Source: CANLBN01 sp050633525
GTDB taxonomy: Bacteria > Pseudomonadota > Gammaproteobacteria > Pseudomonadales > Cellvibrionaceae
DNA length: 64,000 nt
Assembly: GCA_050633525.1 (NCBI GenBank)
Contig: JBOEGR010000013.1
Location: forward strand, 1 to 64,000
Reading direction: 5' to 3'
In this document: one piece after another, positions 17,283-26,397 of the stretch
Layout of the letters: the number at the start of each line of letters is the position of its first letter
Position numbering within the stretch: the first letter of the stretch is position 1
The notes under the pieces: model-generated
The model's database searches: none
Told to the model about the DNA's origin: nothing
Seen by the model: the letters and a program-made list of their open reading frames with translations, nothing else
Made by a program: the position numbers and the translations under genes

Positions 17283-17903
17283 TTATAAGGCTTTTATTTC
17301 GTTGGCGATTAGCAAGGACAGTGTGTTTAATGCTTTGTTGAGCGCCTGTACGTATTCTAGGTAATTTGTGCTCTGTAAAGGTTCAGTAATCACCGTTTTT
17401 TCTGTTTTAATTTCTTTTTTGCCGTAGTCATCTAACAGTGTCCATTTGCTTTGTAGTGTGACATTTTTTCCTCTCTCCCCCATAAATTGTTCAAAAACAA
17501 TTCTGACTTGTAGCTTCGGACGGTTACGATTATCCCAAGGAAAAGCCCATACATTATCCACACTGAGAGAGCGAGAGATATTGTCGGCGAGTACCTGATT
17601 GATATTCGCCTTTAAATTTCCAGCCCATAAATGATAAGGGTTAATAACCATATTGTTATTGTTTTCTGTGCTGATAACACTAAAGTTTTCTAAGCTGTTG
17701 GGTATCACCAAAGGACCGATACCAATACTATCATTACCATCTAGTATATTGGGTCTGCTTTGGTTGTCTGTATTATTGACTTTATTGTCGGCAACTAGCG
17801 TGTAGTATTGCGTTGTTGGTACGCTACTACACGCAGCGCATATTAGTATTACTGTTAGGGAAATAAAAATAATAGAAAAACGGACCGGCAAAATAGTATT
17901 CAT
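17283..17903 (-). CDS. pqiC: PqiC-type outer-membrane lipoprotein (ABC-type transport auxiliary lipoprotein)
   Basis: The lipoprotein partner of the PqiAB intermembrane lipid-transport system. The 206-residue protein has a signal peptide ending in the lipobox ICAAC and then SSVPTTQYYTLVADN, the TxYYxL pattern common to PqiC/YmbA-type proteins. Its ATG directly abuts the pqiB stop codon with no spacer. The gene ends within the AAATT target duplication of the neighbouring MITE-like element; the TAA stop is preserved. Confidence 0.86.
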   Translation of the reverse strand: MNTILPVRFSIIFISLTVILICAACSSVPTTQYYTLVADNKVNNTDNQSRPNILDGNDSIGIGPLVIPNSLENFSVISTENNNNMVINPYHLWAGNLKANINQVLADNISRSLSVDNVWAFPWDNRNRPKLQVRIVFEQFMGERGKNVTLQSKWTLLDDYGKKEIKTEKTVITEPLQSTNYLEYVQALNKALNTLSLLIANEIKAL

Positions 17904-19529
17904 TTATTTTCCTAAAATAAGCGATTGAGGGTAACGATTGAGTTCGTCGGTGAACTGCCTTAATGAGTCTGCTGATTCATTAACACCCCTTAGTGTTTCG
18001 AGCAACTCAAAATAAAGTTGTGAATCAGGTGCAATAGACTCTTCAACAGTGGATAAGGTCTTTTGTAATTGTTGTAAGGAATTGGCTGCAGAAACTGTGA
18101 TAGCTTTAAATTCTGCGGAAGCATTATCAATATTGGCAACTGCACTACCTAGGTTGGCAGAAAAATCATTTGCATTTAAATCTTTTATTAAAGCATTAAG
18201 TTCTTCTAAGCTACTAGACAGATTGTTACCTATTTCTACCATAGGGATTTGATCAATTTTGTCGACGATCGAAGCGAGTTGTTTTGTTGCTTGATCGATA
18301 TCGCCCGGGATGGTTGGTATTAAGCCATAACCACGATCGTATTTTAATTCTTTATTCGATTTTTTATCTTTTGTTTGTACTAAATCAATGTAAAGGCTGC
18401 CAGTGATTAAGCTCCCCGATTTTAGTTGGCCTCTTAGCCCATTGTTGATCATATTGCTAATGCGTGTTTCGAATATGTCGCGTTCTATAGGCGCTTGCTG
18501 AGCCATTCGTTCTGGCTGAATGTCAATAAGGACATTAATTGATGCGATATTCGAACCATTATTTGCATCGACCTCAGCAAAATCGATCTGACTCACTTGT
18601 CCTACTTTAATACCATAATACTCAACAGAAGAGCCTGTTTGTAAACCTCTGATAGATTGATTCGGGAAATTCATCATAAAAGAATACGTCGTTACATAGG
18701 CACCATCGAGTACGGCTTTACGATTCGGTAGAATATAAAAACTATTCAAAGCACTGGGTTCGTCGGGGTCATCTATATAAGGTGAATCAAATGCAACACC
18801 ACCTGAAATAAGCGCATTTAAAGATTCGAGTTCGACATTTAAACCGTTACCGCCTAAGCCAACTTCGAAACCGCTAACATTCCAAAAACGACTGTGGTCC
18901 GTGACTAATTCATCATAAGGAGCTTCAACAAATAATGTTACTTCTATGTCTTGCTTGTCTTCTGCTAAACGGTAGCTGGTAATTTCACCAACTTTAATTT
19001 GTTTAAAATAAACGGGTGAGCCAACGTCGAGTGAGCCCAGCTCTTTAGTAAATAAAGTATAGCTTGCCCCTTTGCTATCCGAGCGTACGAGAGGGGGTTC
19101 ATTTAAACCTTGGAAGAGAAATTGTTCCTCCCCAGGCTCCCCTGGATCGATTTCAATATAAACTCCCGAGACCAGTGTACTTAAGCCAGAAATACCGGAC
19201 AAAGAAATACGAGGAGACACGACCCAAAACTTCGTGTTTTCCGATAGGTACTCAGAAAATTCTGGTGCAAGTTCTGCTGTAACAACAATACTGGCGAGGC
19301 TATCACTGACTTTAATCGACTCTACAGTGCCAACATCGACATTTTTATAACGAATTTTCGTGCGCTTAGGTTCTATGCCCTCTGCTTCTTTAAAATAAAT
19401 TTCGACCATTGGCCCTTGGGATTGCCAAGCACTAACGGCAAGAATAATGGCGATTGCTAAAGCAATAAATGGAACAAACCAAATAAAAGAAAAGGCGTTA
19501 TCTTTGATGCTCTCTTTATCATCATCCAT
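17904..19529 (-). CDS. pqiB: PqiB-type MCE (MlaD-domain) protein
   Basis: A periplasm-spanning lipid-transport protein of the PqiB/YebT class: one N-terminal membrane anchor (about residues 14-36, FIWFVPFIALAIAI) followed by three MCE/MlaD domains. The repeats begin near VEIYFKEAEGIEPKRTKIRY, SYTLFTKELGSLDVGSPVYF and AYVTTYSFMMNFPNQSIRGL. A C-terminal coiled, helical region (about residues 400-530) should form the tunnel to the outer membrane. Its first 8 bp overlap pqiA and its end abuts pqiC, so pqiABC is one operon. Confidence 0.92.
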   Translation of the reverse strand: MDDDKESIKDNAFSFIWFVPFIALAIAIILAVSAWQSQGPMVEIYFKEAEGIEPKRTKIRYKNVDVGTVESIKVSDSLASIVVTAELAPEFSEYLSENTKFWVVSPRISLSGISGLSTLVSGVYIEIDPGEPGEEQFLFQGLNEPPLVRSDSKGASYTLFTKELGSLDVGSPVYFKQIKVGEITSYRLAEDKQDIEVTLFVEAPYDELVTDHSRFWNVSGFEVGLGGNGLNVELESLNALISGGVAFDSPYIDDPDEPSALNSFYILPNRKAVLDGAYVTTYSFMMNFPNQSIRGLQTGSSVEYYGIKVGQVSQIDFAEVDANNGSNIASINVLIDIQPERMAQQAPIERDIFETRISNMINNGLRGQLKSGSLITGSLYIDLVQTKDKKSNKELKYDRGYGLIPTIPGDIDQATKQLASIVDKIDQIPMVEIGNNLSSSLEELNALIKDLNANDFSANLGSAVANIDNASAEFKAITVSAANSLQQLQKTLSTVEESIAPDSQLYFELLETLRGVNESADSLRQFTDELNRYPQSLILGK

Positions 19530-20871
19530 TATTATTATCCGACATTATTTTATATGAGCTATTTGGGCTCGTGCTGGAGTCATTTTGATGAGGTGTATGC
19601 AAAGTACATTGATCCTGACTGGGTTCAGATTCGTCCCATAGTAAGCGTGTGTCGAAGGTTTCTACCGCTATCATAGTAATAATCACAACCGCAGCAAATG
19701 CCAATGCGGCAGGCTCAGGCCGAATATTCATGATAATACCAAACTGCACTAGAGCAACCAATAGTGTAATGACAAATACGTCAATCATTGACCAACGGCC
19801 AATAAACTCAGTTAATTTGAATAAACGTTGTCGTGTATGCCGATGAGCTTGGTGTTTGTAGTGTACGGACCAGAGCAGGTAAGCCAGTGTTAATAGTTTT
19901 AAAATAGGTACGACAATACTCGCAACAAAGACAACGCTGGCAATAAACCATAAACCGCCTCCAAACAAATAAATAACACCGGATAAAATAGTGTCTTGAG
20001 ACTGCCTGCCGAAGGAGGTGACGGTCATAATGGGGAGAATTAATGCAGGAATATAGAGAATAGCTGCTGTGATGAGTAAGGCACTTGTTTTTTGTAAGCT
20101 GTAACGCACGCGCGGTCGTACTTTAGAGTGGCATCTAGGGCAAGGGCTGTTTTGATCTATAAGACTAATGCCTATAGTCGCTCGACAAGTTAGGCAGGCA
20201 AAGAGTTGCTTATCTGTCGTGCCGGCAAAATAATTATCAGCTCTATACCAAGACCATAAAGCATGAAAGTTAAGGTGTAAGTTGATGATAATCAATGTGA
20301 TGATTAAACAGGCAAAGCTAAACAAGCCAATACCTGGTATCAGTGTGGCAGATTCGCCTAGCTTCACACTGGTAACGAGCACACCTACCATAAAGATATC
20401 AAGCATATTCCATGCTCTGGAATGCACCAGGAATTTTAAACATAGCCGGATACCTGGAGGTTTTTTGTGTAGAAATTTTGATATGAAGACATAGCTTAAT
20501 GCACTTAGCTCTACTAAGGGGAAAATAAAAATAGTGAGAAAAACTAATAAAGCAAGTGTGATTTGTTCATTGTTTATTAACGCTAAAACACCCGACAAAA
20601 GATTAGCTGATTGACTTTGAAAGCCTGCTTCTACACTCAGAAAACTAAAGCTATTGCTGCAAATAAACAAAATAAAACTAGTTACGATGAGAGCCGTGAC
20701 TCGTGTTTCCCAGTCGTGTTTTAAGCTTCTAAGAGGATGTTTGCAGCGTCGACATAGATATTTTTCGCCTGGTTCTAAAACAGGGCATTCATTGATGAAG
20801 CCGCAGTCGCTACAAGCAATGGTATTACACGCTTTTATCACGTCGGTTGCTTGAGTCGATTTACTTACCAT
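19522..20871 (-). CDS. pqiA: PqiA-type integral membrane protein
   Basis: The inner-membrane component of the paraquat-inducible PqiABC lipid-transport system. The 449-residue protein has two tandem PqiA domains, each with a zinc-ribbon-like four-Cys motif followed by about four membrane segments. The first set is CSDCGFINECP ... YLCRRCKHPL and the second ACLTCRATIG ... CPRCHSKVRPR. A His/Ser/Asp-rich tail follows the last membrane segment. First gene of pqiABC. The start ATG has only a weak ribosome site, so a few residues of uncertainty remain. Confidence 0.92.
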   Translation of the reverse strand: MVSKSTQATDVIKACNTIACSDCGFINECPVLEPGEKYLCRRCKHPLRSLKHDWETRVTALIVTSFILFICSNSFSFLSVEAGFQSQSANLLSGVLALINNEQITLALLVFLTIFIFPLVELSALSYVFISKFLHKKPPGIRLCLKFLVHSRAWNMLDIFMVGVLVTSVKLGESATLIPGIGLFSFACLIITLIIINLHLNFHALWSWYRADNYFAGTTDKQLFACLTCRATIGISLIDQNSPCPRCHSKVRPRVRYSLQKTSALLITAAILYIPALILPIMTVTSFGRQSQDTILSGVIYLFGGGLWFIASVVFVASIVVPILKLLTLAYLLWSVHYKHQAHRHTRQRLFKLTEFIGRWSMIDVFVITLLVALVQFGIIMNIRPEPAALAFAAVVIITMIAVETFDTRLLWDESEPSQDQCTLHTPHQNDSSTSPNSSYKIMSDNNNG

Positions 20872-21006
20872 GAAGTTGCCATGAAGCTGGAATAAGATGG
20901 AGGGTTAAGTTTTAAAATGATGATTCAGAGTGGCTATGGTATGCTGGTAGCGCTATAAAAACAAATATAGGACTCTTTTAAAAATTATTTATCCGTAAAA
21001 TTGGAT

Positions 21007-21050
21007 AGCGACTATTCAACTATTGGGCTATTGAATAGTCGCTTTTGCTT
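21007..21050 (+). terminator. intrinsic-terminator-like hairpin in front of the HGSNAT-like gene
   Basis: AGCGACTATTCAA (21007-21019) pairs perfectly with TTGAATAGTCGCT (21031-21043), a 13-bp stem with an 11-nt loop, followed by a TTTTGCTTT tract. It reads in the plus direction and lies only about 30 bp upstream of the TTG start used for the next gene, in the divergent gap after pqiA. It could end a short transcript or attenuate the downstream gene. Confidence 0.7.
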
Positions 21051-21077
21051 TATCGCCTTTTCAAACGAGGAAGTGCT

Positions 21078-21845
21078 TTGTCTCAAAGATTGCTATGGGT
21101 TGATGCCCTTAGGGGGCTTGCCATTGTATTAATGGTCATATTCCACTTTTGCTATGATCTTCGCTATTTTGGTTATGTCGATTGGCATATTCCTAATGGG
21201 TCAAGTTGGTGGCCATTTCGCTATCTGATTCTGAGCTTGTTTATTTTTACTGTTGGCCTGAGTTTAGCGCTTGCCCATCGATCTCATTTTAGACGCTTAG
21301 CTTATATTAGGCGCTTAAGCCAATTAGTACTTGCCGCATCGGCCATTACTGTCATGTCCTTATTTTTATTTCCGAAAGCATGGATTTACTTCGGTATATT
21401 ACATTTTATCGCTTTAGCATCGGTTTTATGCCTCCCTTTTATTATTAAACCTGTCTTTATTTTTAAACCTCAGGGAGCGCTGCTTATAGGCTTTTTTATC
21501 TTAATTGCCTATAACCTCAATTGGCTCTCAAACGATTGGCCTTTTGATTACTTCTCTACTTGGCTTCCAAATGATACAGAAGATTATGTGCCTTTATTTC
21601 CATGGTTTGGGCTAATGCTATTGGGTGTCGGTTTTGGAGGGTTCATTTTACCGTTCATGGTATCTAAAAAAATGAATAGTTCGTTGAAAAATAACAACAA
21701 TATAGAAAATAAATTAATTGATTTACCCAAAAATCAGTGGACCAAAGCAATTGCATCTCTTGGCAAGCATGGTTTGCTAGTTTATCTTGTTCATCAGCCT
21801 GTCTTGTTTGCAGGCTTTTATACCATTCAATTTTTTAGTCAATAA
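21078..21845 (+). CDS. HGSNAT/DUF1624-type membrane acyltransferase-like protein
   Basis: A 255-residue integral membrane protein with about seven hydrophobic segments. The N-terminal signature LLWVDALRGLAIVLMVIFHFCYD is characteristic of the heparan-alpha-glucosaminide N-acetyltransferase catalytic family (DUF1624, related to YeiB), which moves acetyl groups across membranes. The conserved His in FHFCYD and the C-terminal LGKHGLLVYLVHQP block are present. The bacterial substrate is unknown. I chose a TTG at 21078 because CGAGG lies 7 nt upstream; a TTG at 21045 would add 11 residues but lies inside a terminator-like U-tract. The ABM gene follows 8 bp later. Confidence 0.8.
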   Translation: MSQRLLWVDALRGLAIVLMVIFHFCYDLRYFGYVDWHIPNGSSWWPFRYLILSLFIFTVGLSLALAHRSHFRRLAYIRRLSQLVLAASAITVMSLFLFPKAWIYFGILHFIALASVLCLPFIIKPVFIFKPQGALLIGFFILIAYNLNWLSNDWPFDYFSTWLPNDTEDYVPLFPWFGLMLLGVGFGGFILPFMVSKKMNSSLKNNNNIENKLIDLPKNQWTKAIASLGKHGLLVYLVHQPVLFAGFYTIQFFSQ

Positions 21846-21853
21846 ATAGGCCT

Positions 21854-22168
21854 ATGTCCGTTATTACTACTACTCAGCCACCTTATTACGCCGTCATTTT
21901 TACCAACTTGAGAACGGAAGGCGATTTGGGATATGGAGAAATGTCAGAGAAGATGTTAGATTTAGCATCTAATCAGCCTGGTTTCTTGGGCGTAGAGTCG
22001 GCTAGAGATGATTTAGGTATCACGGTATCTTATTGGCGTGATTTAGAATCGATCAAGCAGTGGAAAAATAATTTATCACACTTAAGTGCACAGCAAAAAG
22101 GCCGCGAACAGTGGTATTCTAGATATAGAATACGGATAGCAAAGGTTGAGACTGAGTACGGTATGTAA
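21854..22168 (+). CDS. antibiotic biosynthesis monooxygenase (ABM)-domain protein
   Basis: A 104-residue single-domain protein of the ABM/YqjZ type (dimeric ferredoxin-like fold). The patterns YYAVIFTNLRTEGDLGYGEM, QPGFLGVESARDDLGITVSYWRD and SIKQWKNNLSHLSAQQKG match the family. Substrates vary across members (quinones, heme or unknown), so no reaction is assigned. It is tightly spaced between the HGSNAT-like gene (8 bp) and the following unknown gene (12 bp), so the three are probably one transcript. Confidence 0.82.
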   Translation: MSVITTTQPPYYAVIFTNLRTEGDLGYGEMSEKMLDLASNQPGFLGVESARDDLGITVSYWRDLESIKQWKNNLSHLSAQQKGREQWYSRYRIRIAKVETEYGM

Positions 22169-22180
22169 TAGGGAAGTTTT

Positions 22181-23410
22181 ATGTCAACGATACAATTATT
22201 AGGTCGTACTCTTTATCTTTATTGTAGCCGATGGCCTGATCAGGGCTTTAAATATCATTTCCACTGTTTTTGCCGAGATATAAAACATATCCTTTGCCCC
22301 CCTATGATTAACACTCCCTTAACGGAGTTGGAGTTTGGTACATGGGAGGCTTCTTTTTATTGTTACGATGTTAGTGGTCGCCTATTGGGAGAAAATGCGG
22401 CTATTCGATGCCACCCATCTATAGAATGGAAGAAAACAAAATTTTCAGGAAACCGCCAAGGCAAGCCTTATAATCATTCTGCTTTTAAGCAGATTGTAGA
22501 TGAATGGAAGCACATTGTTAGTGATACAGCGGAAATACGTTCAGCTTACTTAGGCTGTGTTAATAAAAAAGATGAGCCTTTAAATCTAGCTGATTTATAT
22601 TATATTTCTCGTATAGCAACTTCTCACCCTGCTTTCCTCATTAGAAAAAAATCACCCTCTATTACTCCTCATTCTGTGCCTATGCGTTTGGCGGCACTGT
22701 TTAAAGTGATGGCGGGTATTCATATGACGGTCATTCACATGTTGGGTCACCATGAATTATCAGCAGAAGAATTATTATCAAATGATATTGATATAGAAGA
22801 ATTATATTCTTATATAGAGAGACACTATATTTTCGAGGTCCCAAGCGGGCATGTGTGCGGCGGCCCAAAGAAAATGGTTATTGAGTTGATTAAATTGTTG
22901 ATTCATGGAAATCAAAGCAATTCATCGGATCAGCTGTCGGAAACCTACGGTGATTTAAGCCCTTTAGTTAAATACGGCATCAGTTGTGCGCGTATCGATA
23001 TGGCATTCATGCTTAATGATTGTGTAAAAATGGAATTATTATTGCCTTGGTTAGAAAAAAATTCCTCGATACTAGATGCCCCTGATATGAAAGAAATATT
23101 ACCTTATCATATAATGCCAGAAAGAGTCGTCTCGATTGATAAAGCAATTGCGACTTTAGATTTATTACTCCAATACTCTTCGGGTTATACTATTGAGCGC
23201 TTTCCTTTGGTGAGAGAGTCCGTGTCTGAAAATACAGTAATGGACGCGTACCATCATCATGATCAAAAATTGAAAAGTTACTTTAGTCATTTGATCACGA
23301 CAGTATTTTTGGCGCTAAATCAACAACAAAAAGAAAAGGTCAGATTAGATATAGTATACAAAAGAAGTAAAATGGGGATTTTGTTGACAAAAATGAAAGC
23401 ATTTTTTTGA
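22181..23410 (+). CDS. hypothetical protein, family not recognised
   Basis: A 409-residue protein with a good AGGGAAG ribosome site 5-6 nt before the ATG. I do not recognise a family. It has no signal peptide and no clear membrane segment. The N-terminal 30 residues hold several Cys, His and aromatic residues (YLYCSRWPDQGFKYHFHCFC). Other conspicuous stretches are LTELEFGTWEASFYCYD, IHMTVIHMLGHHELSAEELL and HVCGGPKKMVIELIKLL. The composition is a normal soluble protein rich in His. It is the last gene of a three-gene run after the HGSNAT-like and ABM genes and ends before a strong hairpin shared with ilvD. Confidence 0.75.
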   Translation: MSTIQLLGRTLYLYCSRWPDQGFKYHFHCFCRDIKHILCPPMINTPLTELEFGTWEASFYCYDVSGRLLGENAAIRCHPSIEWKKTKFSGNRQGKPYNHSAFKQIVDEWKHIVSDTAEIRSAYLGCVNKKDEPLNLADLYYISRIATSHPAFLIRKKSPSITPHSVPMRLAALFKVMAGIHMTVIHMLGHHELSAEELLSNDIDIEELYSYIERHYIFEVPSGHVCGGPKKMVIELIKLLIHGNQSNSSDQLSETYGDLSPLVKYGISCARIDMAFMLNDCVKMELLLPWLEKNSSILDAPDMKEILPYHIMPERVVSIDKAIATLDLLLQYSSGYTIERFPLVRESVSENTVMDAYHHHDQKLKSYFSHLITTVFLALNQQQKEKVRLDIVYKRSKMGILLTKMKAFF

Positions 23411-23436
23411 TGCTGCTTTAAGTATTTAAAAAAGGA

Positions 23437-23473
23437 ATGGAATAAAAAGAAAGAGTGTTTCTTTTTATTCCAT
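23437..23473. terminator. bidirectional terminator between the convergent unknown gene and ilvD
   Basis: A 16-bp perfect stem, ATGGAATAAAAAGAAA / TTTCTTTTTATTCCAT, with loop GAGTG (23437-23452 and 23458-23473). On the minus strand the stem is followed by TCCTTTTTT, a good U-tract for ilvD. On the plus strand the tract is weaker. Its position between two convergent stops supports termination of both. Confidence 0.8.
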
Positions 23474-23508
23474 GGTTTACTTTATTCTATAGCTCATTGA
23501 TATAAAAA

Positions 23509-25347
23509 TTAATCTTCTAGCAAAGATAAATCCCTTACTGCACCTTTATCTGCACTTGTTACAAATGCAGCATAAGCTTTTAATGCGGCAGTCACTTTTC
23601 TGGGGCGTTCTTTTACGGGTTTCCACCCAAGCTTATCTTGTTCAGTTCTGCGTTCCGCTAGTTCTTCATCGCTAATTAAAATATTAATACTGCGATTAGG
23701 AATATCGATTTTAATTTTATCCCCATTTTTAACTAAACCAATAGCACCACCAGCGGCAGCTTCAGGAGAAACATGCCCAATTGATAGGCCTGATGTCCCG
23801 CCAGAGAAACGGCCATCGGTTAATAATGCACAGGCTTTGCCTAAGCCTTTAGATTTAATGTAGCTCGTTGGGTACAACATTTCTTGCATTCCTGGGCCGC
23901 CTTTGGGGCCTTCGTAACGCACGATAACAATATCTCCAGCAACAACTTTATCTGCCAAAATATTTTCAACCGCTTCATCTTGCGACTCAACGACATGAGC
24001 ATTGCCTTCAAAAACTAAGATGTCGTCATCCACTCCTGCGGTTTTAACGACACAACCATCTTCCGCAATGTTCCCATACAATACAGCGAGGCCACCTTCG
24101 CGACTAAAGCAGTGCTCTAAAGAGCGAATACAACCATTTTCCCTATCGGCATCTAGTGTTGGCCAGCGAGTGCTTTGGCTAAAGGCAGTTTGTGTAGGAA
24201 TACCTGCAGGGCCGGCTTTAAAGAAGTGCATCACTTCTTCGGAAGGGTTGCGCATAATATCCCAAGTATCTAAGGCCTCTTTCATCGTGGCAGAGTGAAC
24301 TGTAGGTACGCTGGTATCAAGTACCCCTGCTCTGTCGAGTTCGCCTAGTATGGCCATAATGCCACCGGCACGATGCACATCTTCAATATGATATTTGGGT
24401 GTATTAGGTGCAACTTTACACAGCTGAGGTATTTTATGACTCAATGCATCAATATCCTGCATAGTAAAATCAATACCGGCTTCTTGTGCCGCAGCTAAAA
24501 AGTGCAAGATAGTATTGGTTGAACCACCCATTGCGATATCTAGACACATTGCATTTTGAAATGAATTGTACTGAGCAATATTGCGAGGCAATACACTGTC
24601 ATCATCTTGTTCATAATATTGGCGAGCAAGCTCTACAATACGATGACCAGCACGTTTAAATAATTGCTCACGGTCAGCGTGAGTCGCTAAGGTTGTACCA
24701 TTGCCGGGTAAACTTAAGCCGAGCGCTTCTGTTAAGCAGTTCATCGAATTAGCTGTAAACATGCCTGAACATGAACCGCAAGTTGGGCACGCGCTTCGTT
24801 CGTATTCCGCGACTTTTTCGTCACTGGCACTATCATCAGCGGCGATCACCATGGCATCGACTAAATCCAGTTTATTTTCTGAAAGCTTAGTTTTACCTGC
24901 TTCCATAGGCCCGCCAGAAACAAAAATAACAGGGATATTGATGCGCATTGCGGCATTCAACATTCCCGGTGTGATTTTGTCGCAGTTAGAAATACACACC
25001 ATGGCATCTGCGCAATGCGCATTAACCATGTACTCTACCGAGTCCGCGATGATGTCGCGTGAAGGTAGGCTATAAAGCATACCGTCATGGCCCATTGCAA
25101 TACCGTCATCAACGGCAATGGTATTAAACTCTTTTGCCACGCCACCTGCGGCTTCAATTTCACGCGCGACCAGTTGCCCCATATCCTTCAGATGTACATG
25201 CCCAGGGACAAATTGAGTGAATGAATTCACGACAGCAATGATTGGCTTTTGAAAATCATCGTCTTTCATTCCGGTAGCTCGCCACAGGGCGCGTGCGCCA
25301 GCTTGGTTGCGTCCAGCGGTTGTCGTTCTTGAGCGATATGTAGGCAT
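23509..25347 (-). CDS. ilvD: dihydroxy-acid dehydratase
   Basis: Dehydrates dihydroxy acids in valine, isoleucine and leucine synthesis; a cytosolic Fe-S enzyme. The 612-residue protein is the long IlvD type. Cluster ligands are visible in CISNCDKITPGML and CPTCGSCSGMFTANSMNCL. Other family blocks are PTYRSRTTTAGRNQAGARAL at the N-terminus, GMGHDGMLYSLPSRD and LTDGRFSGGTSGLSIGHVSPEAA (substrate and active-site Ser region). Monocistronic here, with a promoter and a terminator recognised on either side. ilvE lies 30 kb away. Confidence 0.97.
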   Translation of the reverse strand: MPTYRSRTTTAGRNQAGARALWRATGMKDDDFQKPIIAVVNSFTQFVPGHVHLKDMGQLVAREIEAAGGVAKEFNTIAVDDGIAMGHDGMLYSLPSRDIIADSVEYMVNAHCADAMVCISNCDKITPGMLNAAMRINIPVIFVSGGPMEAGKTKLSENKLDLVDAMVIAADDSASDEKVAEYERSACPTCGSCSGMFTANSMNCLTEALGLSLPGNGTTLATHADREQLFKRAGHRIVELARQYYEQDDDSVLPRNIAQYNSFQNAMCLDIAMGGSTNTILHFLAAAQEAGIDFTMQDIDALSHKIPQLCKVAPNTPKYHIEDVHRAGGIMAILGELDRAGVLDTSVPTVHSATMKEALDTWDIMRNPSEEVMHFFKAGPAGIPTQTAFSQSTRWPTLDADRENGCIRSLEHCFSREGGLAVLYGNIAEDGCVVKTAGVDDDILVFEGNAHVVESQDEAVENILADKVVAGDIVIVRYEGPKGGPGMQEMLYPTSYIKSKGLGKACALLTDGRFSGGTSGLSIGHVSPEAAAGGAIGLVKNGDKIKIDIPNRSINILISDEELAERRTEQDKLGWKPVKERPRKVTAALKAYAAFVTSADKGAVRDLSLLED

Positions 25348-25382
25348 GGGCAGTCTCGTACGTTGAAATAATGTTGAGCGAG

Positions 25383-25411
25383 ATTATAGGGGAAAAAAGA
25401 GTGTTGCGTAA
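25383..25411 (-). promoter_or_regulatory. candidate sigma-70 promoter of ilvD
   Basis: On the minus strand a consensus -10 TATAAT (25383-25388) is preceded by TTACGC (25406-25411) with a 17-bp spacer. The predicted start lies about 28 nt upstream of the ilvD ATG, so there is no room for a leader-peptide attenuator of the classic ilv type. Confidence 0.55.
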
Positions 25412-25497
25412 AATGAGATATTCGCAAGGCATTGTTTCGCTATGTTGAATAAAGCTGATGCTGAATTAAAAAATACGTTCTCTTTTTACAAAAAAGC

Positions 25498-26397
25498 TTG
25501 TTGATTTCCATATTTGATGATATTTTCTCAAATGTGGAATATTCAAGATCAATAATAAAAAGCGCCTTTCGGCAGTTGCTGGGTGCGATCATTCGCCTAG
25601 CGATACGTAATGGCTTGAATTTCACAGAGTTTTCCAATATTTCCAAATCGCTCTATGTGGATATCGCGACCAAGGAGTATGGGATTAAAGGACGAGAAAC
25701 AAATATTTCAAGGGTCTCATTGATGACGGGCTTGGACAGAAAAGAAATAAAACGAATAAGGGAGTCTAGTGAGTCCGAGTTGGATGCAATGGGCAAACGG
25801 CCCGATAAAATGGCGGCCATTTTGTCAGATTGGTTTTCACTAGAGCCGTATGTCGATCAAGAAGGTAAGCCTATTGAGCTGGCGTTTGAAGGAAAAGGCC
25901 CCAGTTTTTCTACGCTAGTCCAGGAGTGCGGCAGTGGCAGCCTAGCGCCAATTACTGTATTGCGTGAGTTTAAACGCTCCAAAGTAGTTGAAGAAACCAG
26001 TAACGGTAAATTGAAAGTTCTCAAGAAAGATTTTATTCCTAATTACCATTCCAATCCTAATCAAACGCCAGAAATGGTTAACCCCGATGCAATTGCCCAT
26101 GGCAGTAGCATGTTGGTGGATCACGTGAATACTATTTTTCACAACCTCTATCGCGAAGACAAAAAATTACCCGCCCAATTAGATATGAGATCGACACATA
26201 CTTCGGTAAAGGTTACGAAGGTAAAAGAGTTTTATAGTTTAGTTGATAAATTGGGTATGCGAGCGCTGGATGAGATCAGCGAATGGATGGAGCAAAACTC
26301 GGTGGATGAAGAACAATCGGAAGAAAAAACCATTCGCTTAGGTTTGGGAGTTTATTCTATTGAAGGAGAGAACCAAACAGTTGATACAAGAAAATAA
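25498..26397 (+). CDS. DUF6502-family protein
   Basis: A 299-residue soluble protein that I assign to DUF6502 from its pattern: an N-terminal helical part (SAFRQLLGAIIRLAIRNGLNFTEFSNISKSLYVDIA), then NISRVSLMTGLDRKEIKRIR, which looks like a helix-turn-helix-like segment, then DWFSLEPYVDQEGKPIELAFEG and LVQECGSGSLAPITVLREFKR. A DNA-binding role is plausible but unproven. There is no ATG near the start; TTG at 25498 gives the usual size. It is the first gene of the accessory block and lies 341 bp upstream of the DUF5666-containing lipoproteins. As I recall, these two families often occur side by side in marine gammaproteobacteria. Confidence 0.75.
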   Translation: MLISIFDDIFSNVEYSRSIIKSAFRQLLGAIIRLAIRNGLNFTEFSNISKSLYVDIATKEYGIKGRETNISRVSLMTGLDRKEIKRIRESSESELDAMGKRPDKMAAILSDWFSLEPYVDQEGKPIELAFEGKGPSFSTLVQECGSGSLAPITVLREFKRSKVVEETSNGKLKVLKKDFIPNYHSNPNQTPEMVNPDAIAHGSSMLVDHVNTIFHNLYREDKKLPAQLDMRSTHTSVKVTKVKEFYSLVDKLGMRALDEISEWMEQNSVDEEQSEEKTIRLGLGVYSIEGENQTVDTRK

